Source: Cytobacillus gottheilii
Lineage (GTDB): Bacteria; Bacillota; Bacilli; Bacillales; Cytobacillaceae
Direction of reading: 5' to 3'
Length of the DNA stretch: 64,000 nt
Assembly: GCF_900166665.1 (NCBI RefSeq)
Contig: NZ_LT800494.1
Location: 1,201,001 to 1,265,000 of the forward strand
Positions 55,877 to 64,000 of this stretch are shown one piece after another. The translations under genes were made by a program, and so were the position numbers. Position 1 is the stretch's first letter; every line of letters starts with the position of its first letter. The notes below the pieces were generated by a model. It searched no databases and was not told where the DNA came from. It was given only the letters and a program-made list of their open reading frames with translations.

Positions 55877-57544
55877 ATGAGTTGGACGGGGATTGCGTTA
55901 TTTATTCAATTGTTTTTTGGAATTGTAATCGGGTTGTATTTTTGGAACTTACTAAAGAGTCAGCGCACGCAAAAAGTATCCATTGACCGTGAATCAAAAA
56001 AAGAAATGGATCAGTTAAAAAAGATGAGGTCTATTTCACTGACAGAGCCATTAGCAGAAAAGGTGCGTCCTGCAACCTTTGCTGATATTGTTGGCCAGGA
56101 GGACGGAATAAAAGCATTAAAAGCAGCTTTATGCGGACCTAATCCTCAGCATGTCATTATTTATGGACCACCCGGTGTCGGGAAAACAGCAGCAGCAAGA
56201 TTGGTCTTAGAAGAAGCAAAGAAATATAATAAATCACCATTTAAAGCTTCATCTATATTTATAGAGCTAGATGCTACAACTGCAAGATTTGATGAGCGCG
56301 GTATTGCGGACCCGTTAATTGGCTCTGTTCATGACCCTATTTATCAGGGAGCAGGAGCCATGGGACAGGCTGGAATTCCTCAGCCGAAGCAAGGTGCTGT
56401 CACTAATGCCCATGGAGGCGTCTTATTTATTGATGAAATAGGAGAGCTTCATTCCATTCAGATGAATAAGCTTCTAAAAGTATTGGAAGATCGCAAAGTC
56501 TTTTTGGAAAGTGCCTATTATAATGAGGAAAACACACAAATTCCAACACATATACACGACATCTTCAAAAATGGACTTCCTGCTGATTTTCGTTTAATTG
56601 GTGCCACAACGAGAACGCCTAGTGAAATTCCGGCGGCAATTCGGTCACGCTGTATGGAAGTATTTTTCCGCGAGTTAACGGAAGAAGAAATTGAGTCGGT
56701 TGCCTTAAAGGCAGCACAAAAAGTAAACCTATTGATTAGTGAAAAAGCATTAAAAACACTCGCAACCTATGCTAGAAATGGAAGAGAAGCAGTTAATATG
56801 ATTCAAATATCTGCTGGGTTAGCGATTACAGAAGAAAGAAATTACATAAAAGATGAAGATATAGAATGGGTGGTTCAATCCAGTCAGCTGACTCCACGAC
56901 TAGAGCGTAAAATTGGTGAAAAAGCGGCTGTCGGGCTAGTGAATGGGCTGGCTGTTCATGGTCCTAACACTGGCGCCCTGCTCGATATTGAGGTCACTGT
57001 CATCCCAGCCCAAGATAAGGGCAGCATCAATATTACGGGCATTGTTGATGAAGAGAGCATTGGCGGACAAGGGAAATCGATTAGACGAAAAAGTATGGCA
57101 CGCGGCTCTATTGAAAATGTATTAACGGTGCTCAGATCAATGGGTGTGCCTGCAGATGAGTATGACATCCATGTTAACTTTCCAGGCGGAGTGCCGATTG
57201 ACGGACCGTCTGCAGGAATCGCCATGGCTACGGGCATTTATTCCGCAATCTATAAGCTGCCGGTAGATCACACTATTGCAATGACAGGTGAAATTAGTAT
57301 CCACGGATTTGTTAAGCCTGTTGGTGGTGTATATCCAAAAGTAAAAGCTGCAAAAAAAGCTGGTGCTACCACCGTTATTATCCCGCAGGAAAATATGCAA
57401 AGCCTTTTAGATGAAATAGATGGAATCACAATCATTCCTGTAAGTCATTTAAGCGAAGTATTTAAAATTGCCATCCAAAAAGAAGGCTATAAAGACCAAA
57501 TTTTATCAGTGCCGATTGAATTGTCGAAGAAAGAAAGTATGTAA
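55877..57544 (+). CDS. lonB: ATP-dependent protease LonB
   Basis: A 555-residue Lon-type protease with an N-terminal membrane segment (about 4-25), an AAA+ domain (Walker [11 protein letters not shown], Walker B VLFIDEIGEL) and a C-terminal Ser-Lys protease domain: catalytic Ser in DGPSAGIAMATG and Lys in VGGVYPKVKAAKKAG. In B. subtilis LonB is a forespore protein under sigma-F and acts in sporulation. AGGAGGG precedes ATG 55877. It is next to lonA, as usual. Confidence 0.95.
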   Translation: MSWTGIALFIQLFFGIVIGLYFWNLLKSQRTQKVSIDRESKKEMDQLKKMRSISLTEPLAEKVRPATFADIVGQEDGIKALKAALCGPNPQHVIIYGPPGVGKTAAARLVLEEAKKYNKSPFKASSIFIELDATTARFDERGIADPLIGSVHDPIYQGAGAMGQAGIPQPKQGAVTNAHGGVLFIDEIGELHSIQMNKLLKVLEDRKVFLESAYYNEENTQIPTHIHDIFKNGLPADFRLIGATTRTPSEIPAAIRSRCMEVFFRELTEEEIESVALKAAQKVNLLISEKALKTLATYARNGREAVNMIQISAGLAITEERNYIKDEDIEWVVQSSQLTPRLERKIGEKAAVGLVNGLAVHGPNTGALLDIEVTVIPAQDKGSINITGIVDEESIGGQGKSIRRKSMARGSIENVLTVLRSMGVPADEYDIHVNFPGGVPIDGPSAGIAMATGIYSAIYKLPVDHTIAMTGEISIHGFVKPVGGVYPKVKAAKKAGATTVIIPQENMQSLLDEIDGITIIPVSHLSEVFKIAIQKEGYKDQILSVPIELSKKESM

Positions 57545-57551
57545 TACTGCG

Positions 57552-57871
57552 GAGGCTGAGACATAAGTATTTAACACAATCACACGACCGAATGATTAGG
57601 AAGTGAATCTTTCTAACCATTCGGTTTTTTATTTCTTTAACATTTAATATTTCTAAACATGAGTGAAATGGAGTGGAGGACCCTCGACTCCTATGGGCAA
57701 TAGAGGAAAAGGTGAGACCCCGCTGGAGCTTTTGCTCCGAGGAGGGCTAAAGCTTCCTCCCCACGGAAAGTGAGGGTCTGGAGCGCAGGTGGAACGAACT
57801 TGTGTAAATACGCAAACCTTGAAATGAACAATCGTGTTTTACAAATAGTATCTTCGTTTTGTCTCATCCAC
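57552..57871 (+). repeat. Dispersed inverted-terminus repeat, copy 2 (long form) with terminator hairpin
   Basis: It starts GAGGCTGAGACATAAG seven bases after the lonB stop and ends near GTTTTGTCTCATCC. A hairpin at 57587-57625 (ACCGAATGATTAG / CTAACCATTCGGT) plus TTTTTT resembles a terminator for lonB. The internal GC-rich module (GAGGACCCTCGACTCC ... CCCCACGGAAAG ... GCAGGTGGAACG) is present. The 235 bases to lonA show no other feature apart from the lonA ribosome site. Confidence 0.83.
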
Positions 57872-58106
57872 GATTTTTTGCCCTAATATTGGTTTCCTTC
57901 TCTTTTGTCCTAATGGAATAGGAAGAAGAAGCTTGAGAAAAAATATAGGTATGAATGGCATAATGCGTCTGATAATTTTTGATACTAAGGCGAGTATGTG
58001 AAGAAAGTGGCTAAACAGTCGACACTGCAAGGCAAATAAGATAGAATTGTACAAAGTAATCAGCAATTATTATGGTTTTAGATTTGCATTTGGAGGTGCA
58101 TGTGAA

Positions 58107-60434
58107 ATGACGAAAAAGGAAAAAATCATCGTCCCCCTCCTGCCGCTTAGAGGCTTGCTTGTATATCCAACCATGGTGCTTCATCTGGATGTCGGCCGTG
58201 AAAAATCGGTACAAGCGCTTGAAAAAGCAATGGTAGATGACCATTTAATCTTCTTAACAACGCAGAAGGATATGTCTATAGACGACCCTTCTGAAGATGA
58301 TTTGTATCATATGGGTACACTGACAAAAGTGAAGCAGATGCTAAAGCTGCCAAATGGTACAATCCGCGTGTTGGTTGAAGGTCTCAAAAGAGCAGAAGTA
58401 ATGGAATTTCAAGATGAGGATGAATTTTACTCCGTTCATGTAGAAGTACATGAAGATCCTGATACAAAGGATGTAGAGGATCAGGCGTTAATGAGAACCA
58501 TGCTTGAATATTTCGAGCAATACATAAAGGTATCGAAAAAGATATCGGCCGAAACGTATTCATCTGTTACGGATATAGAAGAACCAGGAAGGCTTGCGGA
58601 CATTATTTCATCGCATTTGCCGTTAAAGCTGAAAGAGAAACAGGATATACTTGAAACACTAAATGTAAAAGATCGAATGAATACAGTTATTGAGATCATT
58701 CATAATGAAAAGGAAGTCCTGAATCTTGAGAAGAAAATCGGCCAGCGCGTAAAGAAATCAATGGAAAGAACGCAAAAAGAATATTACTTGCGTGAGCAAA
58801 TGAAGGCCATTCAAAAAGAACTGGGCGATAAAGAAGGAAAAACCGGCGAAGTAGAGGACCTGACTGACAAAATCGAAAAGGCGGGTATGCCAGAGCATAT
58901 TCAGGAAACAGCACTAAAGGAGCTGGGAAGATATGAAAAAGTACCTTCAAGCTCTGCAGAAAGTGCAGTAATCCGCAATTACATTGAGTGGCTTATTTCA
59001 CTTCCATGGACTAATGCTACAAAAGATGATATCAATATTCAAAAAGCTGAACATGTTTTAAACGAAGAGCATTATGGTCTTGAAAAAGTAAAAGAGCGTG
59101 TCTTAGAGTATTTGGCTGTTCAAAAGCTTACCAACTCGTTAAAAGGTCCAATTCTTTGTTTAGCCGGACCTCCAGGAGTTGGGAAAACAAGTCTGGCCAA
59201 ATCAATTGCCTCCTCTTTAAACCGCCATTTTGTGCGGATCTCACTTGGTGGTGTCCGCGATGAATCAGAAATACGCGGTCACAGACGTACGTATGTAGGG
59301 GCAATGCCAGGCCGCATTATTCAAGGGATGAAAAAAGCCGGTACTATTAATCCTGTCTTTTTATTAGATGAGATTGATAAAATGTCCAGTGATTTCCGTG
59401 GCGACCCATCATCGGCAATGCTTGAAGTGCTGGATCCTGAACAAAATCATAATTTCAGCGATCATTATATTGAAGAAACATACGACTTATCAAAAGTAAT
59501 GTTTATTGCTACAGCCAATAATTTAAGTACAATTCCTGGTCCGCTCTTAGACCGTATGGAAATCATTACAATTGCTGGTTATACAGAATTGGAAAAAATC
59601 CATATTGCCAAGGATCACTTGCTTCCAAAACAGGTGAAGGAACATGGTCTGACAAAAGGACAGCTGCAAATTCGTGAGGATGGCATTCAAACGATTGTCA
59701 GATATTATACGCGCGAAGCCGGTGTCCGCAGTTTAGAGCGCCAGCTTGCTACAATTGCGAGAAAAACGGCTAAAATTATTGTGTCAGGTGAAAAGAAGAA
59801 AGTCATTATTTCGAGCAAAAATGTAGAGGAATTCCTTGGTAAAGCTAAATTCCGTTATGGACAAGCTGAACTGGAGGATCAAGTGGGAGTCGCAACAGGA
59901 CTTGCTTACACAACAGTAGGTGGTGACACCCTGCAAATTGAGGTTTCCCTTTCACCAGGAAAAGGAAAGCTTGTATTAACAGGAAAGCTTGGAGATGTAA
60001 TGAAAGAATCAGCACAGGCAGCATTCAGCTATGTTCGTTCAAAAGCGGCTGACCTTAATATTGATGAAAATTTCCATGAAAAATATGATATCCATATCCA
60101 TGTTCCAGAAGGCGCTGTCCCTAAAGATGGGCCATCTGCTGGAATTACCATTGCAACTGCACTTGTATCTGCACTTTCCGGCAGATCCATCCGAAAAGAG
60201 GTCGGCATGACAGGAGAAATTACATTAAGAGGCCGTGTGCTTCCAATCGGCGGTTTGAAGGAAAAGTCGCTTAGTGCACATCGGGCTGGTTTACGGAAGA
60301 TTATCCTGCCTAAAGATAATGAAAAGGATATTGATGATATTCCTGAAAGTGTGAGAAATGAACTGGACTTTGTTCTTGTTTCTCATTTAGATGAAGTGCT
60401 TGAGCATGCATTGAATGGTGGTTTGCATTCATGA
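58107..60434 (+). CDS. lonA: ATP-dependent protease LonA
   Basis: A 775-residue Lon protease degrading misfolded and regulatory proteins. The N-terminal substrate domain begins [21 protein letters not shown]+ motifs are [12 protein letters not shown] and [12 protein letters not shown]; the catalytic dyad is Ser in [14 protein letters not shown] and Lys in [13 protein letters not shown] 58107 lies eight bases after GGAGGTG. An upstream in-frame start at 58047 has no ribosome site. No CtsR operator was seen upstream. ysxC overlaps its stop by four bases. Confidence 0.96.
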   Translation: MTKKEKIIVPLLPLRGLLVYPTMVLHLDVGREKSVQALEKAMVDDHLIFLTTQKDMSIDDPSEDDLYHMGTLTKVKQMLKLPNGTIRVLVEGLKRAEVMEFQDEDEFYSVHVEVHEDPDTKDVEDQALMRTMLEYFEQYIKVSKKISAETYSSVTDIEEPGRLADIISSHLPLKLKEKQDILETLNVKDRMNTVIEIIHNEKEVLNLEKKIGQRVKKSMERTQKEYYLREQMKAIQKELGDKEGKTGEVEDLTDKIEKAGMPEHIQETALKELGRYEKVPSSSAESAVIRNYIEWLISLPWTNATKDDINIQKAEHVLNEEHYGLEKVKERVLEYLAVQKLTNSLKGPILCLAGPPGVGKTSLAKSIASSLNRHFVRISLGGVRDESEIRGHRRTYVGAMPGRIIQGMKKAGTINPVFLLDEIDKMSSDFRGDPSSAMLEVLDPEQNHNFSDHYIEETYDLSKVMFIATANNLSTIPGPLLDRMEIITIAGYTELEKIHIAKDHLLPKQVKEHGLTKGQLQIREDGIQTIVRYYTREAGVRSLERQLATIARKTAKIIVSGEKKKVIISSKNVEEFLGKAKFRYGQAELEDQVGVATGLAYTTVGGDTLQIEVSLSPGKGKLVLTGKLGDVMKESAQAAFSYVRSKAADLNIDENFHEKYDIHIHVPEGAVPKDGPSAGITIATALVSALSGRSIRKEVGMTGEITLRGRVLPIGGLKEKSLSAHRAGLRKIILPKDNEKDIDDIPESVRNELDFVLVSHLDEVLEHALNGGLHS

Positions 60435-61018
60435 AAGTAGTATCGTCTGAAATTGTCATCAGTGCCGTTAAGCCAGATCAATATCCTGAGACTGAATTGC
60501 CTGAGTTTGCACTGGCAGGCAGGTCTAATGTAGGGAAATCATCTTTTATTAATAAAATGCTGAACCGTAAAGCACTTGCCCGAATTTCTTCGAAGCCTGG
60601 AAAAACACAAACACTGAATTTCTATTTGATCAATGAAATTCTACACTTTGTCGATGTACCGGGATACGGATATGCAAAGGTATCCAAGAAAGAGCGGGAA
60701 GCTTGGGGCAAAATGATTGAAACATACTTAACATCAAGGGAACAGCTGAAGGCAGTTGTCCTTATCGTCGATCTAAGGCATCCGCCTACAAACGATGATG
60801 TGATGATGTATGACTTTTTAAAGCACTATAATATTCCATGTGTCATCATTGCCACCAAAGCGGATAAAATTCCAAAATCAAAATGGCAAAAGCACTTAAA
60901 AGTGACAAAAGAAACATTAGATCTGGACCCCCAGGATTCAGTTGTTCTCTTCTCTTCAGAAACAGGACAAGGGAAAGATGAAGCATGGTCAATCCTCAAA
61001 GGGTATATGAGATCATAA
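60431..61018 (+). CDS. ysxC: Ribosome biogenesis GTPase YsxC (EngB)
   Basis: A 195-residue essential GTPase in 50S subunit assembly. G1 [11 protein letters not shown]3 DVPGYG and G4 TKADK are intact. The start overlaps the lonA stop (ATGA), so translation is coupled. In B. subtilis hemA-operon genes come next; here a repeat with a terminator hairpin and a convergent gene follow instead. Confidence 0.96.
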   Translation: MKVVSSEIVISAVKPDQYPETELPEFALAGRSNVGKSSFINKMLNRKALARISSKPGKTQTLNFYLINEILHFVDVPGYGYAKVSKKEREAWGKMIETYLTSREQLKAVVLIVDLRHPPTNDDVMMYDFLKHYNIPCVIIATKADKIPKSKWQKHLKVTKETLDLDPQDSVVLFSSETGQGKDEAWSILKGYMRS

Positions 61019-61031
61019 TAATTCATCTAAA

Positions 61032-61347
61032 GAGGCTGGGACATAAGTATTTAACACACTCATAGAACCGAATGGTTAGGAAGTTATCTTTCTAATCATT
61101 CGGTTTTTTTTATGATTATAAAATATATTTTATGAACATGAGTGAAATGGAGCGGAGGACCCTCGACTCCTGTGGGCAATAGAGGAAAAGGTGAGACCCC
61201 GCAGAAGCTTTGCTTCGAGGAGGCTCAGCTTCCTCCCCACGGAAAGCGAGGGGCCGCAGCGCAGGTGGAACGGACTTGTTTAAATATCTAAATCAAAATA
61301 TTAATATTCGTGTTTTAGAAAGATTAATTTTGTTTTGTCCCAGCTTC
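61032..61347 (+). repeat. Dispersed inverted-terminus repeat, copy 3 (long form) with terminator hairpin
   Basis: It starts GAGGCTGGGACATAAG 13 bases after the ysxC stop and ends GTTTTGTCCCAGCTTC. A hairpin at 61067-61104 (ACCGAATGGTTAG / CTAATCATTCGGT) runs into seven or more T. The GC-rich module spans about 61150-61270. It is the best preserved of the three copies. Confidence 0.87.
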
Positions 61348-61428
61348 ATTTATTCGTTTGAAATCATGTCTCGGTTCCGTGAAATGAACCTTATCACTGA
61401 ATCAGCACTAATTTTTTAATCGTTAATC

Positions 61429-62268
61429 TCAGCTTAAATTAAAATAGCGGCGAAGGAGAAATGCAACCCACATGCACTGAGCATCTTGGCGCACGATTTC
61501 TACTAATCCGTTAATCAGCAGGATATCTAATGTTTGTTTATTTATTTGTTCTTTTAACTCATGCAGTGCATCTTTTACAAATCCTTCTTGTACCTCAGCA
61601 ATGAGATCATTTATATGTTTGACTAAGGTTTCTTGTGTCGGAGGACCTTCTGCCGGCAGATCGAGCAAATTAACAAGCTCTTTTGTAACAAAAGGGACCG
61701 TAGAATGCTTTGCAAGCAAATTTGTTTTTTCAACAAGTGAGCTGGCCAGCAACTTCAAATCAAGCGGAAGCTTTGAAAAGATAAAAAGCTCCGAGTACAT
61801 TTTCATAAATCCCTTTACACAATAAAGCAAATCAAACTTTGTGGCCGCAATTGAATCACCATAAATTTGATCAATCATTTTCAGGATGGCACGATTGATT
61901 TGTTTATCATAAAAATGAAGCTTCATAATCAGTTCCATATTTAACGTATGTGTTTGTTCCTTCATAAAAACAGTCGCAAGATTGGAGTGTTCTTCAAAGT
62001 TTCTTAATATGGTCAGGTAAAACTGATATAACAGCTCATCCTGATGATATCCCCCACCACTGACCAGATAGTCAATGTTGGAAACGATTTCACTCATAAA
62101 ATGATCAATTAAAGCAAAGATTAGCTCATCCTTTGATTTAAAGGATAAATAAAACGCACCTTTAGATATACCGCTCTTTTCAGTAATCTGTTGTACAGAA
62201 GTAGCATCAAATCCCTGTTCCGCAAATAATTCAAGTGCCTTTTCCATTATTAACTGTTTCTTTACCAT
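61429..62268 (-). CDS. TetR-family repressor (YerO-like)
   Basis: A 279-residue TetR protein, longer than usual. The N-terminal DNA-binding domain is standard (KALELFAEQGFDATSVQQI, then SGISKGAFYLSFKSKDEL in two parts); the rest is a long ligand-binding bundle. B. subtilis YerO, which represses the RND exporter gene swrC, has the same place next to a divergent RND gene. ATG 62268 follows TAGGAGAG on the minus strand. A palindrome in the shared promoter is the likely operator. Confidence 0.87.
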   Translation of the reverse strand: MVKKQLIMEKALELFAEQGFDATSVQQITEKSGISKGAFYLSFKSKDELIFALIDHFMSEIVSNIDYLVSGGGYHQDELLYQFYLTILRNFEEHSNLATVFMKEQTHTLNMELIMKLHFYDKQINRAILKMIDQIYGDSIAATKFDLLYCVKGFMKMYSELFIFSKLPLDLKLLASSLVEKTNLLAKHSTVPFVTKELVNLLDLPAEGPPTQETLVKHINDLIAEVQEGFVKDALHELKEQINKQTLDILLINGLVEIVRQDAQCMWVAFLLRRYFNLS

Positions 62269-62296
62269 ATCTTAATACTCTCCTAAATGAAATCAA

Positions 62297-62325
62297 TTGA
62301 CAAATGACCGATTAGTCATTATTAT
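62297..62325 (+). promoter_or_regulatory. Promoter and likely TetR operator of the RND pump gene
   Basis: TTGACA (62297-62302) and TATTAT (62320-62325) are 17 bases apart. AATGACcgattaGTCATT (62303-62320) fills the space between them exactly. A bound dimer would block RNA polymerase, so the divergent TetR protein is the natural candidate regulator. Confidence 0.8.
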
Positions 62326-62368
62326 ATGTAATTAATTGAACAAAGTCAATAAAGGGGCAGGTGTAATT

Positions 62369-64000
62369 GTGAAAGGTTTAGTAAATTTTGTCCTGAAAAA
62401 TAAACTCGCTGTATGGTTATTAACGATCATTATTACAGCATCAGGTATTTATTCAGGTACACAAATGAAAACAGAAACGATTCCGAACATTAACATTCCA
62501 TATTTAATGGTCATGGGGATCTATCCGGGAGCAACTCCTGAAAAAGTAATGGAAGACGTTTCAATTCCTATTGAAAGTGCGATCGAAGGACTTGAGGACG
62601 TAAAAGCTGTTTTCTCGAACTCCAGTTCAAATGTAGCAAGTATTCAGGTTGAATATGAGTATGGCATTGATATGGATGAAAAGAAAAGAGAACTTGAGTC
62701 AGCCTTAGATACAGTAACACTGCCTGAAGATGTTCAGGAACCTACTGTAACATCTATTGGGATGAATATGATGCCTGTAGTTGCTTTATCGATCAGCAGC
62801 AGCTCAGAAGATATTGTAGAATTAACATCTACTGTAGAGGACACAATTTTACCAGAGCTTGAAAAGATTGATGGCGTTGCTTCTGCAACAATTTCTGGAC
62901 AGCATATTGAAGAAGCTATCTTTACCTTCAATGAAGAAAGAATGGCTGAGCTTGGTTTAACAGAAGATGATGTTAAGCAAATGATTCAAGCAAGCGATAT
63001 GGCTATGTCTCTTGGCCTTTATGAATTTGAAGATGGTGAACAGGCAGTCGCTGTAGACGGCAAAGTTACATCGGTTGAGGAGTTAAGAGAGCTTCTTATT
63101 CCAGTAACTCCTTCAGAAGAAAATCAAGTTCCATTCGTAACATTGGGCGATATTGCCTCAATTGAAACAGTTGGACGCGAACAATCTGTTTCTCGAACGA
63201 ATGGTGAAAATGCCATTGCTATTCAGATTGTAAAAGGACAGCAGGATAACACTGTTGATGTTGTCAATGCAGTTAAAGATTTTGCGAAAGAACAAGAAAA
63301 AGCAATAGATGGATTAATCATTGATATCTCGTTAGACCAAGGAGCTCCTATCGAAGACTCCGTTCATACAATGATTGAGAAAGCCTTATTTGGAGGACTA
63401 ATCGCTGTATTAATTATCCTTCTATTCTTACGTGATATTAAATCAACGATTATTTCGATCGTTTCCATTCCAGTCTCTATTTTCATGGCTTTCCTATTGC
63501 TGCACTGGCTGGATATCACATTAAATATTATGACGCTTGGGGCTATTACCGTCGCAATCGGACGGGTTATTGATGACTCCATCGTTGTTGTGGAAAATAT
63601 TTATCGCCGCATGCATCTGAAAGAAGAAAAGCTTACAGGCCGCGCATTAATTAGAGAAGCAACAATTGAAATGTTTAAGCCAATTTTATCTTCAACTCTA
63701 GTAACTGTAGCTGTATTTGCTCCGTTAATTTTTGTTGGCGGCATGGTTGGAGAATTGTTCATGCCTTTCGCATTAACAATGACATTTGCATTAGGTGCAT
63801 CCTTAATTGTTGCGATCACGATCGTTCCGGCTCTTTCTCACTTCTTATTTAAAAAGAAGCTTTACAGTCCGAAAACAGAAAGCAGCCATAAAGAAGTTGG
63901 CAAGCTTGCAATGTGGTATAGAGGTGTTCTCGAAAAAACATTGAATCACAAAATCATTACATCCGTGATCGCTGTTATTCTTCTTGTTGGAAGCTTGGCG
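62369..64000 (+). CDS. swrC: RND-family efflux transporter, SwrC/AcrB-like (partial, 3' end beyond window)
   Basis: The first 544 residues of an RND pump, open to the window edge. TM1 (about 12-28) is followed by a large extracytoplasmic porter domain (TIPNINIPYLMVMGIYPGA, then ESAIEGLEDVKAV) and then TM2-TM6 from about 330. The TM4 proton-relay Asp pair, usually DD, is seen as the family segment GRVIDDSIVVVENIYRR. SwrC in B. subtilis exports surfactin and other amphiphiles. GTG 62369 follows GGGGCAGG. No membrane-fusion partner is visible, as expected in Gram-positives. Confidence 0.88.
   Translation, partial: MKGLVNFVLKNKLAVWLLTIIITASGIYSGTQMKTETIPNINIPYLMVMGIYPGATPEKVMEDVSIPIESAIEGLEDVKAVFSNSSSNVASIQVEYEYGIDMDEKKRELESALDTVTLPEDVQEPTVTSIGMNMMPVVALSISSSSEDIVELTSTVEDTILPELEKIDGVASATISGQHIEEAIFTFNEERMAELGLTEDDVKQMIQASDMAMSLGLYEFEDGEQAVAVDGKVTSVEELRELLIPVTPSEENQVPFVTLGDIASIETVGREQSVSRTNGENAIAIQIVKGQQDNTVDVVNAVKDFAKEQEKAIDGLIIDISLDQGAPIEDSVHTMIEKALFGGLIAVLIILLFLRDIKSTIISIVSIPVSIFMAFLLLHWLDITLNIMTLGAITVAIGRVIDDSIVVVENIYRRMHLKEEKLTGRALIREATIEMFKPILSSTLVTVAVFAPLIFVGGMVGELFMPFALTMTFALGASLIVAITIVPALSHFLFKKKLYSPKTESSHKEVGKLAMWYRGVLEKTLNHKIITSVIAVILLVGSLA

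Noticed and set aside
57872..58106. CtsR operator upstream of lonA, also looked for upstream of clpX
   Set aside because: No tandem GGTCAAA heptads were found in either leader.

Overview
The window is chromosomal DNA of an AT-rich, endospore-forming Bacillaceae bacterium. Gene order from rnhC to ysxC follows the classic Bacillus subtilis segment: rnhC-zapA-cvpA-polX-mutS2-yshE-lcfA-fadR-fadB-etfBA-trxA-uvrC-lysC-yslB-sdhCAB-ysmA-gerE-ysmB-racE-gerM-rph-ysnA-ysnB, then ilvBHC-leuABCD-ysoA-tig-clpX-lonB-lonA-ysxC. gerE, gerM and a sigma-K type promoter point to a spore former. Several intergenic repeats look like those I remember from Cytobacillus/Bacillus firmus-like and related genomes. The genus assignment is inference; no search was run.

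Layout. 1-3.4 kb is accessory: the end of a molybdopterin oxidoreductase, its overlapping 4Fe-4S partner, a TerF-like TerD+VWA protein and a short-chain dehydrogenase. 3.5-10.2 kb is DNA maintenance and division (rnhC, zapA, cvpA, polX, mutS2, yshE). 10.4-15.9 kb is fatty-acid beta-oxidation (lcfA, fadR, fadB, etfB, etfA) with a near-consensus FadR box over the fadR promoter. 16-20.8 kb holds trxA, uvrC, lysC behind a lysine riboswitch, and yslB. 21-24.4 kb is succinate dehydrogenase. 24.4-34.5 kb holds a tandem repeat array, a secreted 5'-nucleotidase, ysmA, gerE, ysmB, racE, recQ, gerM, rph, ysnA and ysnB.

34.6-42.1 kb is the least conserved part. A tRNA-Arg gene is followed 1.6 kb later by a degraded copy of its own 3' end. 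Between them lie small AT-rich genes and a broken gene, as expected for a decayed element integrated at the tRNA. Then come a choline-binding-type repeat protein, an RsbR-like STAS protein lacking the usual phospho-acceptors, an overlapping nucleotidyltransferase/HExxH gene pair, a six-copy 52-bp repeat array, and an orphan protein with Cys, His and Asp arranged like a transglutaminase/NAT fold.

42.3-51 kb is the branched-chain amino acid operon behind a leucine T-box. 51-61 kb is protein quality control and ribosome assembly (ysoA, tig, clpX, lonB, lonA, ysxC). At the right edge a TetR repressor and an RND efflux pump (YerO/SwrC-like) diverge from a promoter with a palindrome between its -35 and -10.

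The most unusual theme is a dispersed repeat with inverted termini. It occurs three times, always just after a stop codon and in the same orientation, and each copy carries a hairpin plus T-run that looks like a portable transcription terminator. One copy lacks its GC-rich internal module. No clearly new multi-gene defence or biosynthetic system was found. The best candidates for new biology are the portable terminators, the tRNA-Arg islet, the two tandem arrays and the nucleotidyltransferase/HExxH pair.
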